Assembly: GCA_949296075.1 (NCBI GenBank)
Contig: CASFNG010000006.1
Span: forward strand, 124,001 to 188,000
DNA from: an uncultured Parabacteroides sp.
GTDB lineage: Bacteria > Bacteroidota > Bacteroidia > Bacteroidales > Tannerellaceae
DNA: 64,000 nt
Reading direction: 5' to 3'
Shown here: positions 41,078 through 48,934 of the stretch, in pieces
Layout of the letters: each line of letters opens with the position of its first letter
How positions within the stretch are numbered: the first letter of the stretch is position 1
Translations under genes and position numbers: made by a program
Notes under the pieces: generated by a model
Databases searched by the model: none
Seen by the model: only the letters and a program-made list of their open reading frames with translations
Told to the model about the DNA's origin: nothing

Positions 41078-43436
41078 ATCGATCCTTCGGTTGGTTACCC
41101 ATATCGAGGGTCAAATGCCCTCCGTTCACGATCTCGGAGAAGGGGATACGCGGTTCGGTCAATGGCTTGCCGTTCAATCGCATGGATTGGATATAACCGT
41201 TCTCCTTGCTGTTGTTCAGCGTCTCTATCACGAACTCCTTCCCTTTATAGTAGCGGTTGTTCAGGCGGATCGTGATCTTGTCGAACAACGGGCTACCCAA
41301 GGCGAAGGAAGGACTTGGATCCGTCAGCCCTTTTATATCGAACAAGCCTAAGGAAGAGATCACGTACCAAGCACCAAGCTGGCCTTGATCCTCGTCTTGT
41401 CCGTAGCCATATCCATGAATACCGTCGATACCGTAAAACTCGTTCAAGATCGCACGTACCCATTTCTGCGTAAGAGAGGGACGACCTGCCTCGTTGAACA
41501 ACCACGAGATATGCAGACAAGGCTGATTTCCTTGGTTATACAAAGTCTGTAAGCCGGCAAAAGCGCCAACCTCTTTTCCACCGCTGAAAATCAGCTTGCG
41601 GGAAACCGTGAAGATACTATCTAAACGTTGGGTGAAAACCTCCTCGCCTACCTTGGCGATCAAGCCCTTGGCATCGTGAGGGACATAGAAGGTATATTGC
41701 CAGGCATTGCCTTCCTGGAATCCTCTCCATACCTGCATCGGATTGAAATCCTCGATGAACGTGCCATCTTTCTTCCTCGGACGGACAAAGCCGCATGAGG
41801 GGTCGTAGATCCGTTCCCAACCCTTAGACAAATCCATCAGGCGATTGTAATCCACTGTCCGGCCTAACCGCTTCGCCCATTGCGCTACCGCCCAGGCACT
41901 ATACGAGTACTCCAGCGTATGGGATGCCGAAAACATAAACGCCTCATCAGGCCCTTCTCCCTCATCCTCATGAGGAACGTAGCCATATTCCACGAAATAA
42001 CGCGTATCGGCCTTGCCCGCTCCTAACGGACGGTTCTCACCATCCATCTCATTCTTGAGGCAGGCCTCGTAACCTGTCGCCAGATCAAAATCCCGGATAC
42101 CACATTGATAGGCTCCCGCGATGACCACGCTTAGCAGGTTCGTGCCCACGCCCGACACGAAACGACTGTTGGCTATTCCATCAGCCAGCCAACCGGCATC
42201 CTGATATACCCGCAAGTGGCTGCTGATAAAGTCCGAGTAGTACTCCGGATAGGCCAATGCCCACACCTGAGTCAGGTTCCATTGCGCTCCCCAGGCGGCA
42301 TCCGTGTTATACAACTGGTGGATCGGCTTACCATCTTTCAAGGGGATCTGCCCCACCGAACCGTCGTGTTTCGGATAAGCGCCGTTCACGTCGCTCGCCA
42401 GGCCTCGTCCCAACAGGGCATGATACAGGCCGGTATAGAACTTCACCTTATCATCCCGTACGGGGGTCTCCACCCGGATCCGTCCCAAATATTCCTCCCA
42501 AACTTGATGGGCACGCTCACGCGCCTTATCAAAGGTGAGATCTTTCGCCTCGGTCTCCAAGTTCAGGCGGGCGTTATCCACCGAGGTATAGGAAAGCCCC
42601 ACCTTCACTGTCACCGGATCGTCCTCACCTGTCCGGAAAGTCAGGTAAAGACCTGCCCCTATACCGGTCGCCTTCCGTTCCGAAGGACGGACATCCGCCC
42701 CATTAAACGCTCCATAACCGACTGGTTCCTTATCCAATACGGCTGAGAAGTACAAGGGAACCGAAGCCCCGGGCTGGTACTTTTTTACATATTCCGGCTC
42801 CGTGACGACCCAACCTTCCACACGTCCATCTTCCGTGAAGGAGACCTCAGCGTCGCGTATCGCTCCACTCTCGCCTTGGCGGTTCCCTATATCAAACAAG
42901 ACATGGTTATCCTCCCCGGCGGGGAAGGTATAACGCTGGAATGCCACACGGGGAGTGGTGGTAAGTTCCGCCCGGATCCCATAATCTTTCAACCCGACGG
43001 AATAATAGCCGGCCGTAGCGATCTCGTCCGCATGATCGAAACGGGATCGATAGCCCATGCCGGTCGAATCGTCCACCGCACCGGGAATCGTCTTCAACAC
43101 CCCGGAAGTAGGCATCAGGACGATACCGCCAATCTGGAACTCATGCAGGCAGGGGAAGCCCTCGATCGAATTATCCCTATAATCATAGCCCGTAGCCTCC
43201 CAACCGGATTTATTACCCATATGCCCATTGGTGGAAGGAGCCGGTTTTGCCATCCCGAAGGGTACGGCGCCCAGCGTGAAATGAAACCAACGGCAGTGGG
43301 CCGTACCGATACGCGGCTCCACATAGGCGCTCAGTTCTTCCGCATTCCCGTCGGTATCTCCCGTCGAGCAAGCACCCAACAGACCGGCCATCCATAAGAC
43401 GGAAAGCAGCAGCCCTAACTGATAAGTTTTTCGCAT
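41064..43436 (-). CDS. GH92 alpha-mannosidase, lipoprotein (mannose operon)
   Basis: A 790-residue family 92 enzyme with a lipoprotein signal (MRKTYQLGLLLSVLWMAGLLGAC, Cys23) followed by STGDTDGNAEE, an acidic stretch that may favour surface display. Blocks: YVEPRIGTAHCRWFHFTLGAVPFG near 39, NTDAAWGAQWNLTQVWALAYPEYYSDF near 375, QEGNAWQYTFYVPHDAKGL near 580, QGNQPCLHISWLFNEAG near 634 and GQDEDQGQLGAWYVISSLGLFD near 683. GTAHCRWFHF and the NTDAAWGAQWNL block are far from the other three enzymes, and the loop reads GNQP rather than GNEP. It ends overlapping the MFS gene and starts 3 bases after the ROK stop, so it is tightly operonic. Confidence 0.9.
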   Translation of the reverse strand: MRKTYQLGLLLSVLWMAGLLGACSTGDTDGNAEELSAYVEPRIGTAHCRWFHFTLGAVPFGMAKPAPSTNGHMGNKSGWEATGYDYRDNSIEGFPCLHEFQIGGIVLMPTSGVLKTIPGAVDDSTGMGYRSRFDHADEIATAGYYSVGLKDYGIRAELTTTPRVAFQRYTFPAGEDNHVLFDIGNRQGESGAIRDAEVSFTEDGRVEGWVVTEPEYVKKYQPGASVPLYFSAVLDKEPVGYGAFNGADVRPSERKATGIGAGLYLTFRTGEDDPVTVKVGLSYTSVDNARLNLETEAKDLTFDKARERAHQVWEEYLGRIRVETPVRDDKVKFYTGLYHALLGRGLASDVNGAYPKHDGSVGQIPLKDGKPIHQLYNTDAAWGAQWNLTQVWALAYPEYYSDFISSHLRVYQDAGWLADGIANSRFVSGVGTNLLSVVIAGAYQCGIRDFDLATGYEACLKNEMDGENRPLGAGKADTRYFVEYGYVPHEDEGEGPDEAFMFSASHTLEYSYSAWAVAQWAKRLGRTVDYNRLMDLSKGWERIYDPSCGFVRPRKKDGTFIEDFNPMQVWRGFQEGNAWQYTFYVPHDAKGLIAKVGEEVFTQRLDSIFTVSRKLIFSGGKEVGAFAGLQTLYNQGNQPCLHISWLFNEAGRPSLTQKWVRAILNEFYGIDGIHGYGYGQDEDQGQLGAWYVISSLGLFDIKGLTDPSPSFALGSPLFDKITIRLNNRYYKGKEFVIETLNNSKENGYIQSMRLNGKPLTEPRIPFSEIVNGGHLTLDMGNQPKDRYGNE

Positions 43437-43439
43437 TTC

Positions 43440-44531
43440 TTATTTAGATAAATGATTTAACGCATATACATAAGCTCCCATAGCGATCGAACGGCTGGCA
43501 CCTTGCCGGCTCACCATCACCCCGATCCGTTTACAAGGGTCATACTCCACCGTCCGATCGGTACCGGGAATAGCGATCCGGACAGCCTCTCCCTTGGCGA
43601 ACTCGGCGAAATCCGCCTCATCGTCTAACCAATACGCCTTCATCTGCAATCGACCCAAACGTGTCCCGTCCATCATGGAGAGCGAGGAGTTCAACTCTTT
43701 CATCAAAGAGGGCATGATATACCTTGAGGCTCCGACTAATCCTCCCCCGATCACGAGGATGCCATCGATCAAGGTGATCGCCGAAGCCAACGCATCTCCC
43801 GCCATCTCTCCCAGTTCAGCGAAAGCGGCACGAGCGGCCTCCCGATCCCCGGGGCGTACCCCCTCGGCGATCTCGAAAATCTCCTTGGGGGTAAGGGAAA
43901 TATCCATCCCCGACCGTTCGGCATATACCCGTTGCACGGCTCGGATGCTCACGCTCTCCTCCACGATATATTCGGGATATTTCTTATTCCGGAAGCACCA
44001 GACATCCCCACCGGCGGCGTTGTCACCCTGCAACAACTCGCCATTGATGACCACCCCAGCCCCAAAGCCGGTACCCAAGGTCACGCCTAACAGATTCTTA
44101 TACTGCTTCAGGCTCCCAGCCTCCCGCAACCGACGGTTCAAATCAGGCAGCGCACCAGCCAAGGCCTCCCCATACGCGAACAGGTTCCCGTCGTTATTGA
44201 TGAACACCGGGACATCGAAAATATTCTCTAACATAGGACCTAAAGGAACTCCCCCACGAAATGAGGGAAAGTTCGGCAGGTTTCCGATAATTCCCGCTGA
44301 ATAATCCGCAGGACCCGGGAAAGCAAAACTAATCGCCACCGGAGGTTTCGGCAACTCACTCTTTACCAGCCTAAAACCTTTCACCAAATTGCTTAAGCAC
44401 CGCTCTAAGCAATCCGCGCAAGACGGCAGAACGATCGGCTCCACGATCTCACACGCATCTTGGATAGCGGAAAAGACAAAATTAGTCCCTCCCGCATCCA
44501 AGGTCATCACGATCTCATTATTTGTGTTCAT
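43440..44531 (-). CDS. ROK-family sugar kinase, probable mannokinase
   Basis: A 363-residue ROK protein. The phosphate-binding LDAGGTNFVFSAI (12-17 DAGGTN), the catalytic Asp114 in FINNDGNLFAYGEA and GVTLGTGFGAGVVINGELLQGDNAAGGD are present. The zinc motif CxCGxxGC expected just after this is absent: the region reads DVWCFRNKKYPEYIVEESVS. There is no N-terminal DNA-binding domain, so it is a kinase and not a repressor. In this operon it would phosphorylate mannose to mannose-6-phosphate for the isomerase one gene upstream. The specificity is inferred from context only. Confidence 0.87.
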   Translation of the reverse strand: MNTNNEIVMTLDAGGTNFVFSAIQDACEIVEPIVLPSCADCLERCLSNLVKGFRLVKSELPKPPVAISFAFPGPADYSAGIIGNLPNFPSFRGGVPLGPMLENIFDVPVFINNDGNLFAYGEALAGALPDLNRRLREAGSLKQYKNLLGVTLGTGFGAGVVINGELLQGDNAAGGDVWCFRNKKYPEYIVEESVSIRAVQRVYAERSGMDISLTPKEIFEIAEGVRPGDREAARAAFAELGEMAGDALASAITLIDGILVIGGGLVGASRYIMPSLMKELNSSLSMMDGTRLGRLQMKAYWLDDEADFAEFAKGEAVRIAIPGTDRTVEYDPCKRIGVMVSRQGASRSIAMGAYVYALNHLSK

Positions 44532-44555
44532 GTCTCGATTTTAAAATCCTATTTA

Positions 44556-46301
44556 TCACTGCCGGAACCGGACGTATGCCTTGATGGTTCCGCAATACTT
44601 GCCCACGGAAGATCCGTAAGGACGGATCGTATATTTCCCGACACAAGCGGGGACAATGAAGGTCTCCGCATAGTGGACGATGAAAGGCTCGAACGCCCCT
44701 GTCGGACTCTCCACGATCAGTTCGTCTCCCTTGATCACGTTGAGCACCTGCACTCCTCCATTCGTGTCATGAGCGACCGCATCGGTGAACCAATGGCGGC
44801 GGGTCTCTATGAACTCATTCTCGTGCAGTCCGGTACGTTCTTCCCGCCAACCATCACCCTCGGCGATCATCTCCACCTGATTAATCAGGTTGTGACGGAC
44901 AAATTCTGTCTGGCGCTCCCACTGGATCACCTTCGAGCCATGCCCGATATTGATCGGCCTCGGTAGTCCATCGAGCCCTAAACGTCCCCAATCCCACAAC
45001 TTGAACGTGAAGATGCTTGGCGTAGCGCTGATCTCAAGCACCATCGCTCCCGCGCCGGAACAGTGGACGGTTCCGGCGGGGATCAGGAAATGGTCGTGCC
45101 GTTTCGCCGGCCACCGGTTCACGTACTTCTCCGCGTCGAAAGGTTTCCCGGTCTGTTGCGACTCGTTCAAGGCGGCAATCATCTCATCGGGATCCACCCC
45201 AGTCTTCAAGCCTAAGAAAACCGTGGCTCCCTCCTCCGCGTCGAGCAGATAATAGCTCTCGTCCTGCGTGTAATAAATGCCAAACGTATCGCGAATATAT
45301 TGCGTGACGGGGTGCACTTGCAGGCTCAGGTTCCCCCCTCCCATCGTATCCAAGAAATCGAACCGGATCGGGAAATCCTGACCGAAGCGAGCCTCAACCG
45401 GTCCACCCAACAAATCGCGTGTCTTATAGAATACCAGATCATTGGAAGGAATCTCGAACAGCTCGCCTTCCACCCTCAGGTAGAGGCTGTTCTCTTCCGG
45501 GACGCAATCGAAGCACCAGCCGAAATTAGCCTGCGACTTATCCAAATCGCATACCTCTTTCATCCACTGGCCTCCCCAAGGTGCCGGGTCGAAAAACGGG
45601 ACAACCCGGAAAGGGGTATGCGCTGTCTTCTCCAAACCCTCCTTCAAGGTAGCTCCCTCTATCAGCTTAGGTTGATCGGGGATATGCGTATCCAACCAAT
45701 AGTCCACCTTTGGGAGCAGCCGCTTTTTCAGATTGTCACAAACAATCCAATCCACGAAATACCCGCGCTTATATTGATACGAGGGAGCCTCTTCCTTATT
45801 CTCCACGCCCAAGCCATTGATCTCCTTCCGACGCGAGCGCATCTGGATCTCCCAACGTGCCATATCCACGTAAATCAAGGTTTCCGGGTTGGGGACAACC
45901 TCCGCCGCTCCATGACCATAGATGATCGTCCATCCCCGGGTTTTCCGCAACGATTCGCGGCAAACGGCAACTTTTTCCGCATCCAAAAAATCCACATATG
46001 AGAAGTGAGCCCGAAAACCAAACAACCGGTCATCCGTCACATACGGATAGGTCATCGCCTCGATCTCCTCCACCGGCTTAAACAGGTCATGGGTATCGAT
46101 CAGATGATCCGGGCATAGCGCCTTCAGCTCGCGCAGCAATTCCTCGTGATGGACACCTTGGTAGCATTCCACCACCCAGACCCGGTCTTCCGCCTGTCTG
46201 TTCCGGATCTCCATCAAGCGATCCCTTACCGACTGCCAGCCTTTCCAAAGCCGGCCTTCCACTGCCGTAGCCGGCGATTTGTCATAATTACTCTTCCGCA
46301 T
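44556..46301 (-). CDS. manA: Class I mannose-6-phosphate isomerase with kinase-like N-terminal extension
   Basis: A 581-residue protein; ordinary class I isomerases are about 300-400. The C-terminal half (about 230-581) is a cupin-type phosphomannose isomerase: PWGGQWMKEV near 241, the zinc ligands Gln328 and His330 in LSLQVHPVTQY, and LIPAGTVHCSGAGAMVLEISATP near 425. It interconverts mannose-6-phosphate and fructose-6-phosphate. The first ~210 residues (WVVECYQGVHHEELLRELK, DTHDLFKPVEEIEAMTYPYVTDDRLFG, RWEIQMRSRRKEI) resemble a nucleoside/uridine-kinase-like fold by pattern, but the position of the P-loop has no GKS/GKT, so it may be inactive or regulatory. This reading of the extension is tentative. 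It is first in the operon and diverges from the AraC regulator. Confidence 0.85.
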   Translation of the reverse strand: MRKSNYDKSPATAVEGRLWKGWQSVRDRLMEIRNRQAEDRVWVVECYQGVHHEELLRELKALCPDHLIDTHDLFKPVEEIEAMTYPYVTDDRLFGFRAHFSYVDFLDAEKVAVCRESLRKTRGWTIIYGHGAAEVVPNPETLIYVDMARWEIQMRSRRKEINGLGVENKEEAPSYQYKRGYFVDWIVCDNLKKRLLPKVDYWLDTHIPDQPKLIEGATLKEGLEKTAHTPFRVVPFFDPAPWGGQWMKEVCDLDKSQANFGWCFDCVPEENSLYLRVEGELFEIPSNDLVFYKTRDLLGGPVEARFGQDFPIRFDFLDTMGGGNLSLQVHPVTQYIRDTFGIYYTQDESYYLLDAEEGATVFLGLKTGVDPDEMIAALNESQQTGKPFDAEKYVNRWPAKRHDHFLIPAGTVHCSGAGAMVLEISATPSIFTFKLWDWGRLGLDGLPRPINIGHGSKVIQWERQTEFVRHNLINQVEMIAEGDGWREERTGLHENEFIETRRHWFTDAVAHDTNGGVQVLNVIKGDELIVESPTGAFEPFIVHYAETFIVPACVGKYTIRPYGSSVGKYCGTIKAYVRFRQ

Positions 46302-46340
46302 ATATCACATTATTTAGATTCCTATTTCCACTTACACCCA

Positions 46341-46348
46341 CAAAATTA
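46341..46348 (-). promoter_or_regulatory. Promoter -7 box of the mannose operon
   Basis: Minus-strand TAATTTTG matches TAnnTTTG exactly, 39 bases before the manA ATG. The -33 position is poor, which fits a promoter that needs an activator. Confidence 0.6.
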
Positions 46349-46351
46349 TTT

Positions 46352-46371
46352 CATTCTACCTGAAAGGAATG
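46352..46371. promoter_or_regulatory. Candidate AraC operator between divergent promoters
   Basis: CATTC (46352-46356) and GAATG (46367-46371) form an inverted repeat centred between the two divergent -7 boxes, with a nested TTTC/GAAA pair. It is placed where one regulator could control both directions. The pattern is short and could be chance. Confidence 0.35.
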
Positions 46372-46372
46372 C

Positions 46373-46380
46373 TACCTTTG
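46373..46380 (+). promoter_or_regulatory. Promoter -7 box of the AraC regulator
   Basis: TACCTTTG is an exact -7 box, with TTTC (46349-46352) 20 bases upstream. Transcription would start about 30 bases before the ATG at 46418. Confidence 0.65.
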
Positions 46381-46417
46381 TCCCGATTTACTTGTACAAT
46401 CTTACGATTTATCCGCC

Positions 46418-47308
46418 ATGATTAAGATAAAAGAGGGATTCAAGGGCGAACGGCTCATCTCGCTACCCGAAGAGCTGCTCGCTCATTACCGGGAAGAGGG
46501 ATTGATCGGCAACCTTTACGTACGAAAGATAGGATTTTACCCGCAGGTAAAATATCATTTCGTGCAAAAAGATCAAGGATGTGACTACGCGATGCTGATT
46601 TATTGCACGGACGGGAAAGGGTGGTACCGGATACATGACAAGCGATATACGGTGGAGAAGCACCAATACGTCATCCTCCCGCCGGGCGTGCCCTACGCTT
46701 TCGGGGCGGATCAGGAGGATCCGTGGACAATCTACTGGTTACATTTCGAGGGAAGACTCCGTGACCAGTTCCTGCCTCCTCATACCCATCCCGTGTCCAT
46801 TCCTCCGGGTGAGCATTCGCGGCTGCAAGATAGATTGCAACTTTTCGAGGAGATTTTCAGCAGTTTCTCGATGGGGTATATCAAGGAGTACATGGCCTAT
46901 TCCTCCATGTGCCTCTATCCTTTCTTGGCCTCGTTCCTCTACGCGGAGCCGTATCAGCACGCCCTGAATCCTTCCCATAAGGAGTATCCCTTCTCCGCCC
47001 GGGTGATCTATTATATGCGGGAGAACATTCATCGCAATCTCTCGCTTGGGGAACTGGCGGCTTACTTCAAGTATTCTCCCTCTCACTTCTCGGCTCTTTT
47101 CTCGGCGGAGACCGGGGTATCTCCCTTCAGTTACTTCATCTTGCTGAAAATACAGAAAGCGTGTGAGTACATCGAGATAACGAACATGAGGATGAACGAG
47201 ATCGCCACGCAATTAGGATTTAAGGACGCTCCCTATTTCTCCCGGATCTTCAAGAAGGTGATGGGTTGCTCGCCATCCGCCTATCGGGAAAGGGAGCAGC
47301 GGCTTTGA
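46418..47308 (+). CDS. AraC-family transcriptional regulator
   Basis: A 296-residue regulator. The N-terminal half is a cupin-like sugar-sensing domain (GCDYAMLIYCTDGKGWYRIHDKRYTVEKHQYVILPPGVPYAFG). The C-terminal ~100 residues hold two helix-turn-helix units: NLSLGELAAYFKYSPSHFSALFSAETGVSPFSYF, then MRMNEIATQLGFKDAPYFSRIFKKVMGCSPSAYR, the AraC signature. It diverges from manA with a 116-base shared control region, so it most likely activates the mannose operon in response to mannose or a mannoside. This target is inferred from position. It could also act on the SusCD locus. Confidence 0.92.
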   Translation: MIKIKEGFKGERLISLPEELLAHYREEGLIGNLYVRKIGFYPQVKYHFVQKDQGCDYAMLIYCTDGKGWYRIHDKRYTVEKHQYVILPPGVPYAFGADQEDPWTIYWLHFEGRLRDQFLPPHTHPVSIPPGEHSRLQDRLQLFEEIFSSFSMGYIKEYMAYSSMCLYPFLASFLYAEPYQHALNPSHKEYPFSARVIYYMRENIHRNLSLGELAAYFKYSPSHFSALFSAETGVSPFSYFILLKIQKACEYIEITNMRMNEIATQLGFKDAPYFSRIFKKVMGCSPSAYREREQRL

Positions 47309-47407
47309 GTATTGCCGGGAGAAGCCTTCCCCTACTTTTCCGGAAAACATCGGCATCCTTGCCGAGAAACATGGCCAACATTCGTGGCTTTTATCGCCAA
47401 AACATGG

Positions 47408-47415
47408 TATATTTG
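47408..47415 (+). promoter_or_regulatory. Promoter -7 box of the GltS-type gene
   Basis: TATATTTG matches the consensus exactly. It is 64 bases before the ATG at 47480. Confidence 0.6.
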
Positions 47416-47418
47416 CGG

Positions 47419-47451
47419 ATGGCTCCCGGCAGCTGACGCACAGGGAGCCAT
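47419..47451 (+). promoter_or_regulatory. 5'-leader hairpin of the GltS-type gene
   Basis: ATGGCTCCC (47419-47427) and GGGAGCCAT (47443-47451) form a perfect 9-base stem with a 15-base loop, followed by AAAAA. It begins at the predicted transcription start, so it would cap the mRNA 5' end. Confidence 0.5.
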
Positions 47452-47479
47452 AAAAAGACTCAATTAAAGACACACTACC

Positions 47480-48838
47480 ATGATAGACTTGACACATTTC
47501 AACCCTTGGTCTCTGTTCACCGACCTCGGCTTTATCTCGATTCTTTTGCTGATCGGCAAACTTTTACGGGTAAAGGTAAAAATCATCCAGCAGCTATTCA
47601 TCCCTCCCAGCCTCATAGCGGGATTATTAGGACTGGCCTTCGGGCCGAACGGATTGGGGTGGATCCCGCTATCTAACGAGTTGGGCACTTACGCCGCCAT
47701 CCTGATCGCCTTAGTTTTCGGCGCCCTTCCGCTCTCGTCGCCGGATGTTTCCCTGAAAGAGGTGGCGCAGCGGGTGGGTCCGATGTGGGCCTACGCACAG
47801 ATCGGGATGCTGCTTCAATGGGCAATCATGGGACTGTTCGGACTGACCGTGATCAAGTGGATATGGCCCGACCTGAACGACGCTTTCGGGATCATGCTGC
47901 CTACCGGATTTTACGGAGGGCATGGCACGGCGGCGGCGATCGGTACCGCCTTCAACGAACTGGGTTGGGATGAGGCGCAGAGCTTGGGGATGACTACCGC
48001 CACGGTGGGGATCATCTGCGCTATCATCGGAGGTTTGTTTATCGTGAAATGGGCTGCCCGGCACAAGCAGACGGCCTTTATCTCCGACTTCGACGATCTT
48101 CCCGATGAGCTACGGAGTGGCTTGTTGCCCGAGGATAAGCGGGATTCCATAGGCGAGGCCACGACCTCCTCTATCTCGATCGACTCGCTCACGTTCCATA
48201 CAGCCTTGGTGTTCGTGGTCGCCTTCTTGGGATATATCGCCAGCCAAGGAGTCAAGGGGATATTCCCTGCCTTGGAGCTGCCGGTGTTCAGCTGCGCGTT
48301 TATCATTGGCTTGGTGTTGAAAAAACTGTTCGACGTGACTACCGTGTCCCGCTACATCTGTCCGCAGACGACCCAACGGCTCAGCAGCGCCTTTACCGAC
48401 ATCTTGGTAGCTTGTGGCGTGGCTTCCATAAAATTGGGTGTGATCGTGAAATATGCCGTGCCGCTCATCGTATTGATCTTGGCGGGTATCGTGGTCGTAT
48501 TCTTCATCACCTTCTATTTCGGGCGCCGCTTGTCTAAAACGTTTTGGTTCGAGCGCTCCATCTTCGCTTGGGGCTGGTGGACCGGCACGATGGCGATGGG
48601 TATCGCGCTCTTGCGGATCGTCGATCCTAAACTCGCCAGCAAGGCGATGGATGACTATGCGATGGCTTACCTGCCTATCGCGCCGATCGAGATCCTCCTG
48701 ATCACGTTCGTACCGATCCTCTTCGTGAACGGGATGGGACTTTGGCTGCTGATCGGATGCCTTATCCTCTCGCTCTTGATCCTCTTGCTGGCCTGGAAGA
48801 TGGGTTGGTGGCTCCATCCGGGCAAACGGCAGGCATAA
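47480..48838 (+). CDS. gltS: Sodium/glutamate symporter, GltS family
   Basis: A 452-residue membrane protein with about 11-13 hydrophobic segments in two inverted halves. The family marker GIMLPTGFYGGHGTAAAIGTAF (about 138-159) is a re-entrant loop in GltS proteins. A second, related loop appears as IFAWGWWTGTMAMGIALLRIVDP near 356. The central hydrophilic part, SDFDDLPDELRSGLLPEDKRDSIGEATTSS, separates the halves. It is expected to import glutamate with Na+ across the inner membrane; some relatives may carry other acids. It is a single gene with its own promoter, convergent with the ABC transporter operon. Confidence 0.88.
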   Translation: MIDLTHFNPWSLFTDLGFISILLLIGKLLRVKVKIIQQLFIPPSLIAGLLGLAFGPNGLGWIPLSNELGTYAAILIALVFGALPLSSPDVSLKEVAQRVGPMWAYAQIGMLLQWAIMGLFGLTVIKWIWPDLNDAFGIMLPTGFYGGHGTAAAIGTAFNELGWDEAQSLGMTTATVGIICAIIGGLFIVKWAARHKQTAFISDFDDLPDELRSGLLPEDKRDSIGEATTSSISIDSLTFHTALVFVVAFLGYIASQGVKGIFPALELPVFSCAFIIGLVLKKLFDVTTVSRYICPQTTQRLSSAFTDILVACGVASIKLGVIVKYAVPLIVLILAGIVVVFFITFYFGRRLSKTFWFERSIFAWGWWTGTMAMGIALLRIVDPKLASKAMDDYAMAYLPIAPIEILLITFVPILFVNGMGLWLLIGCLILSLLILLLAWKMGWWLHPGKRQA

Positions 48839-48856
48839 TCTTTCTCATACAATAAG

Positions 48857-48894
48857 GGGGAGCGACAAGAACTTCAAAAGCTCTGCCGCTCCCC
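48857..48894. terminator. Possible hairpin between convergent gltS and ABC operon
   Basis: GGGGAGCG (48857-48864) and CGCTCCCC (48887-48894) are perfect complements with a 22-base loop. There is no clear T-run on either side, so it is a stem at the convergent ends, possibly a weak bidirectional terminator. Confidence 0.5.
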
Positions 48895-48934
48895 ACCTCA
48901 CACTTGAAAGAGTAACATGCTATCTAACCTTTAT

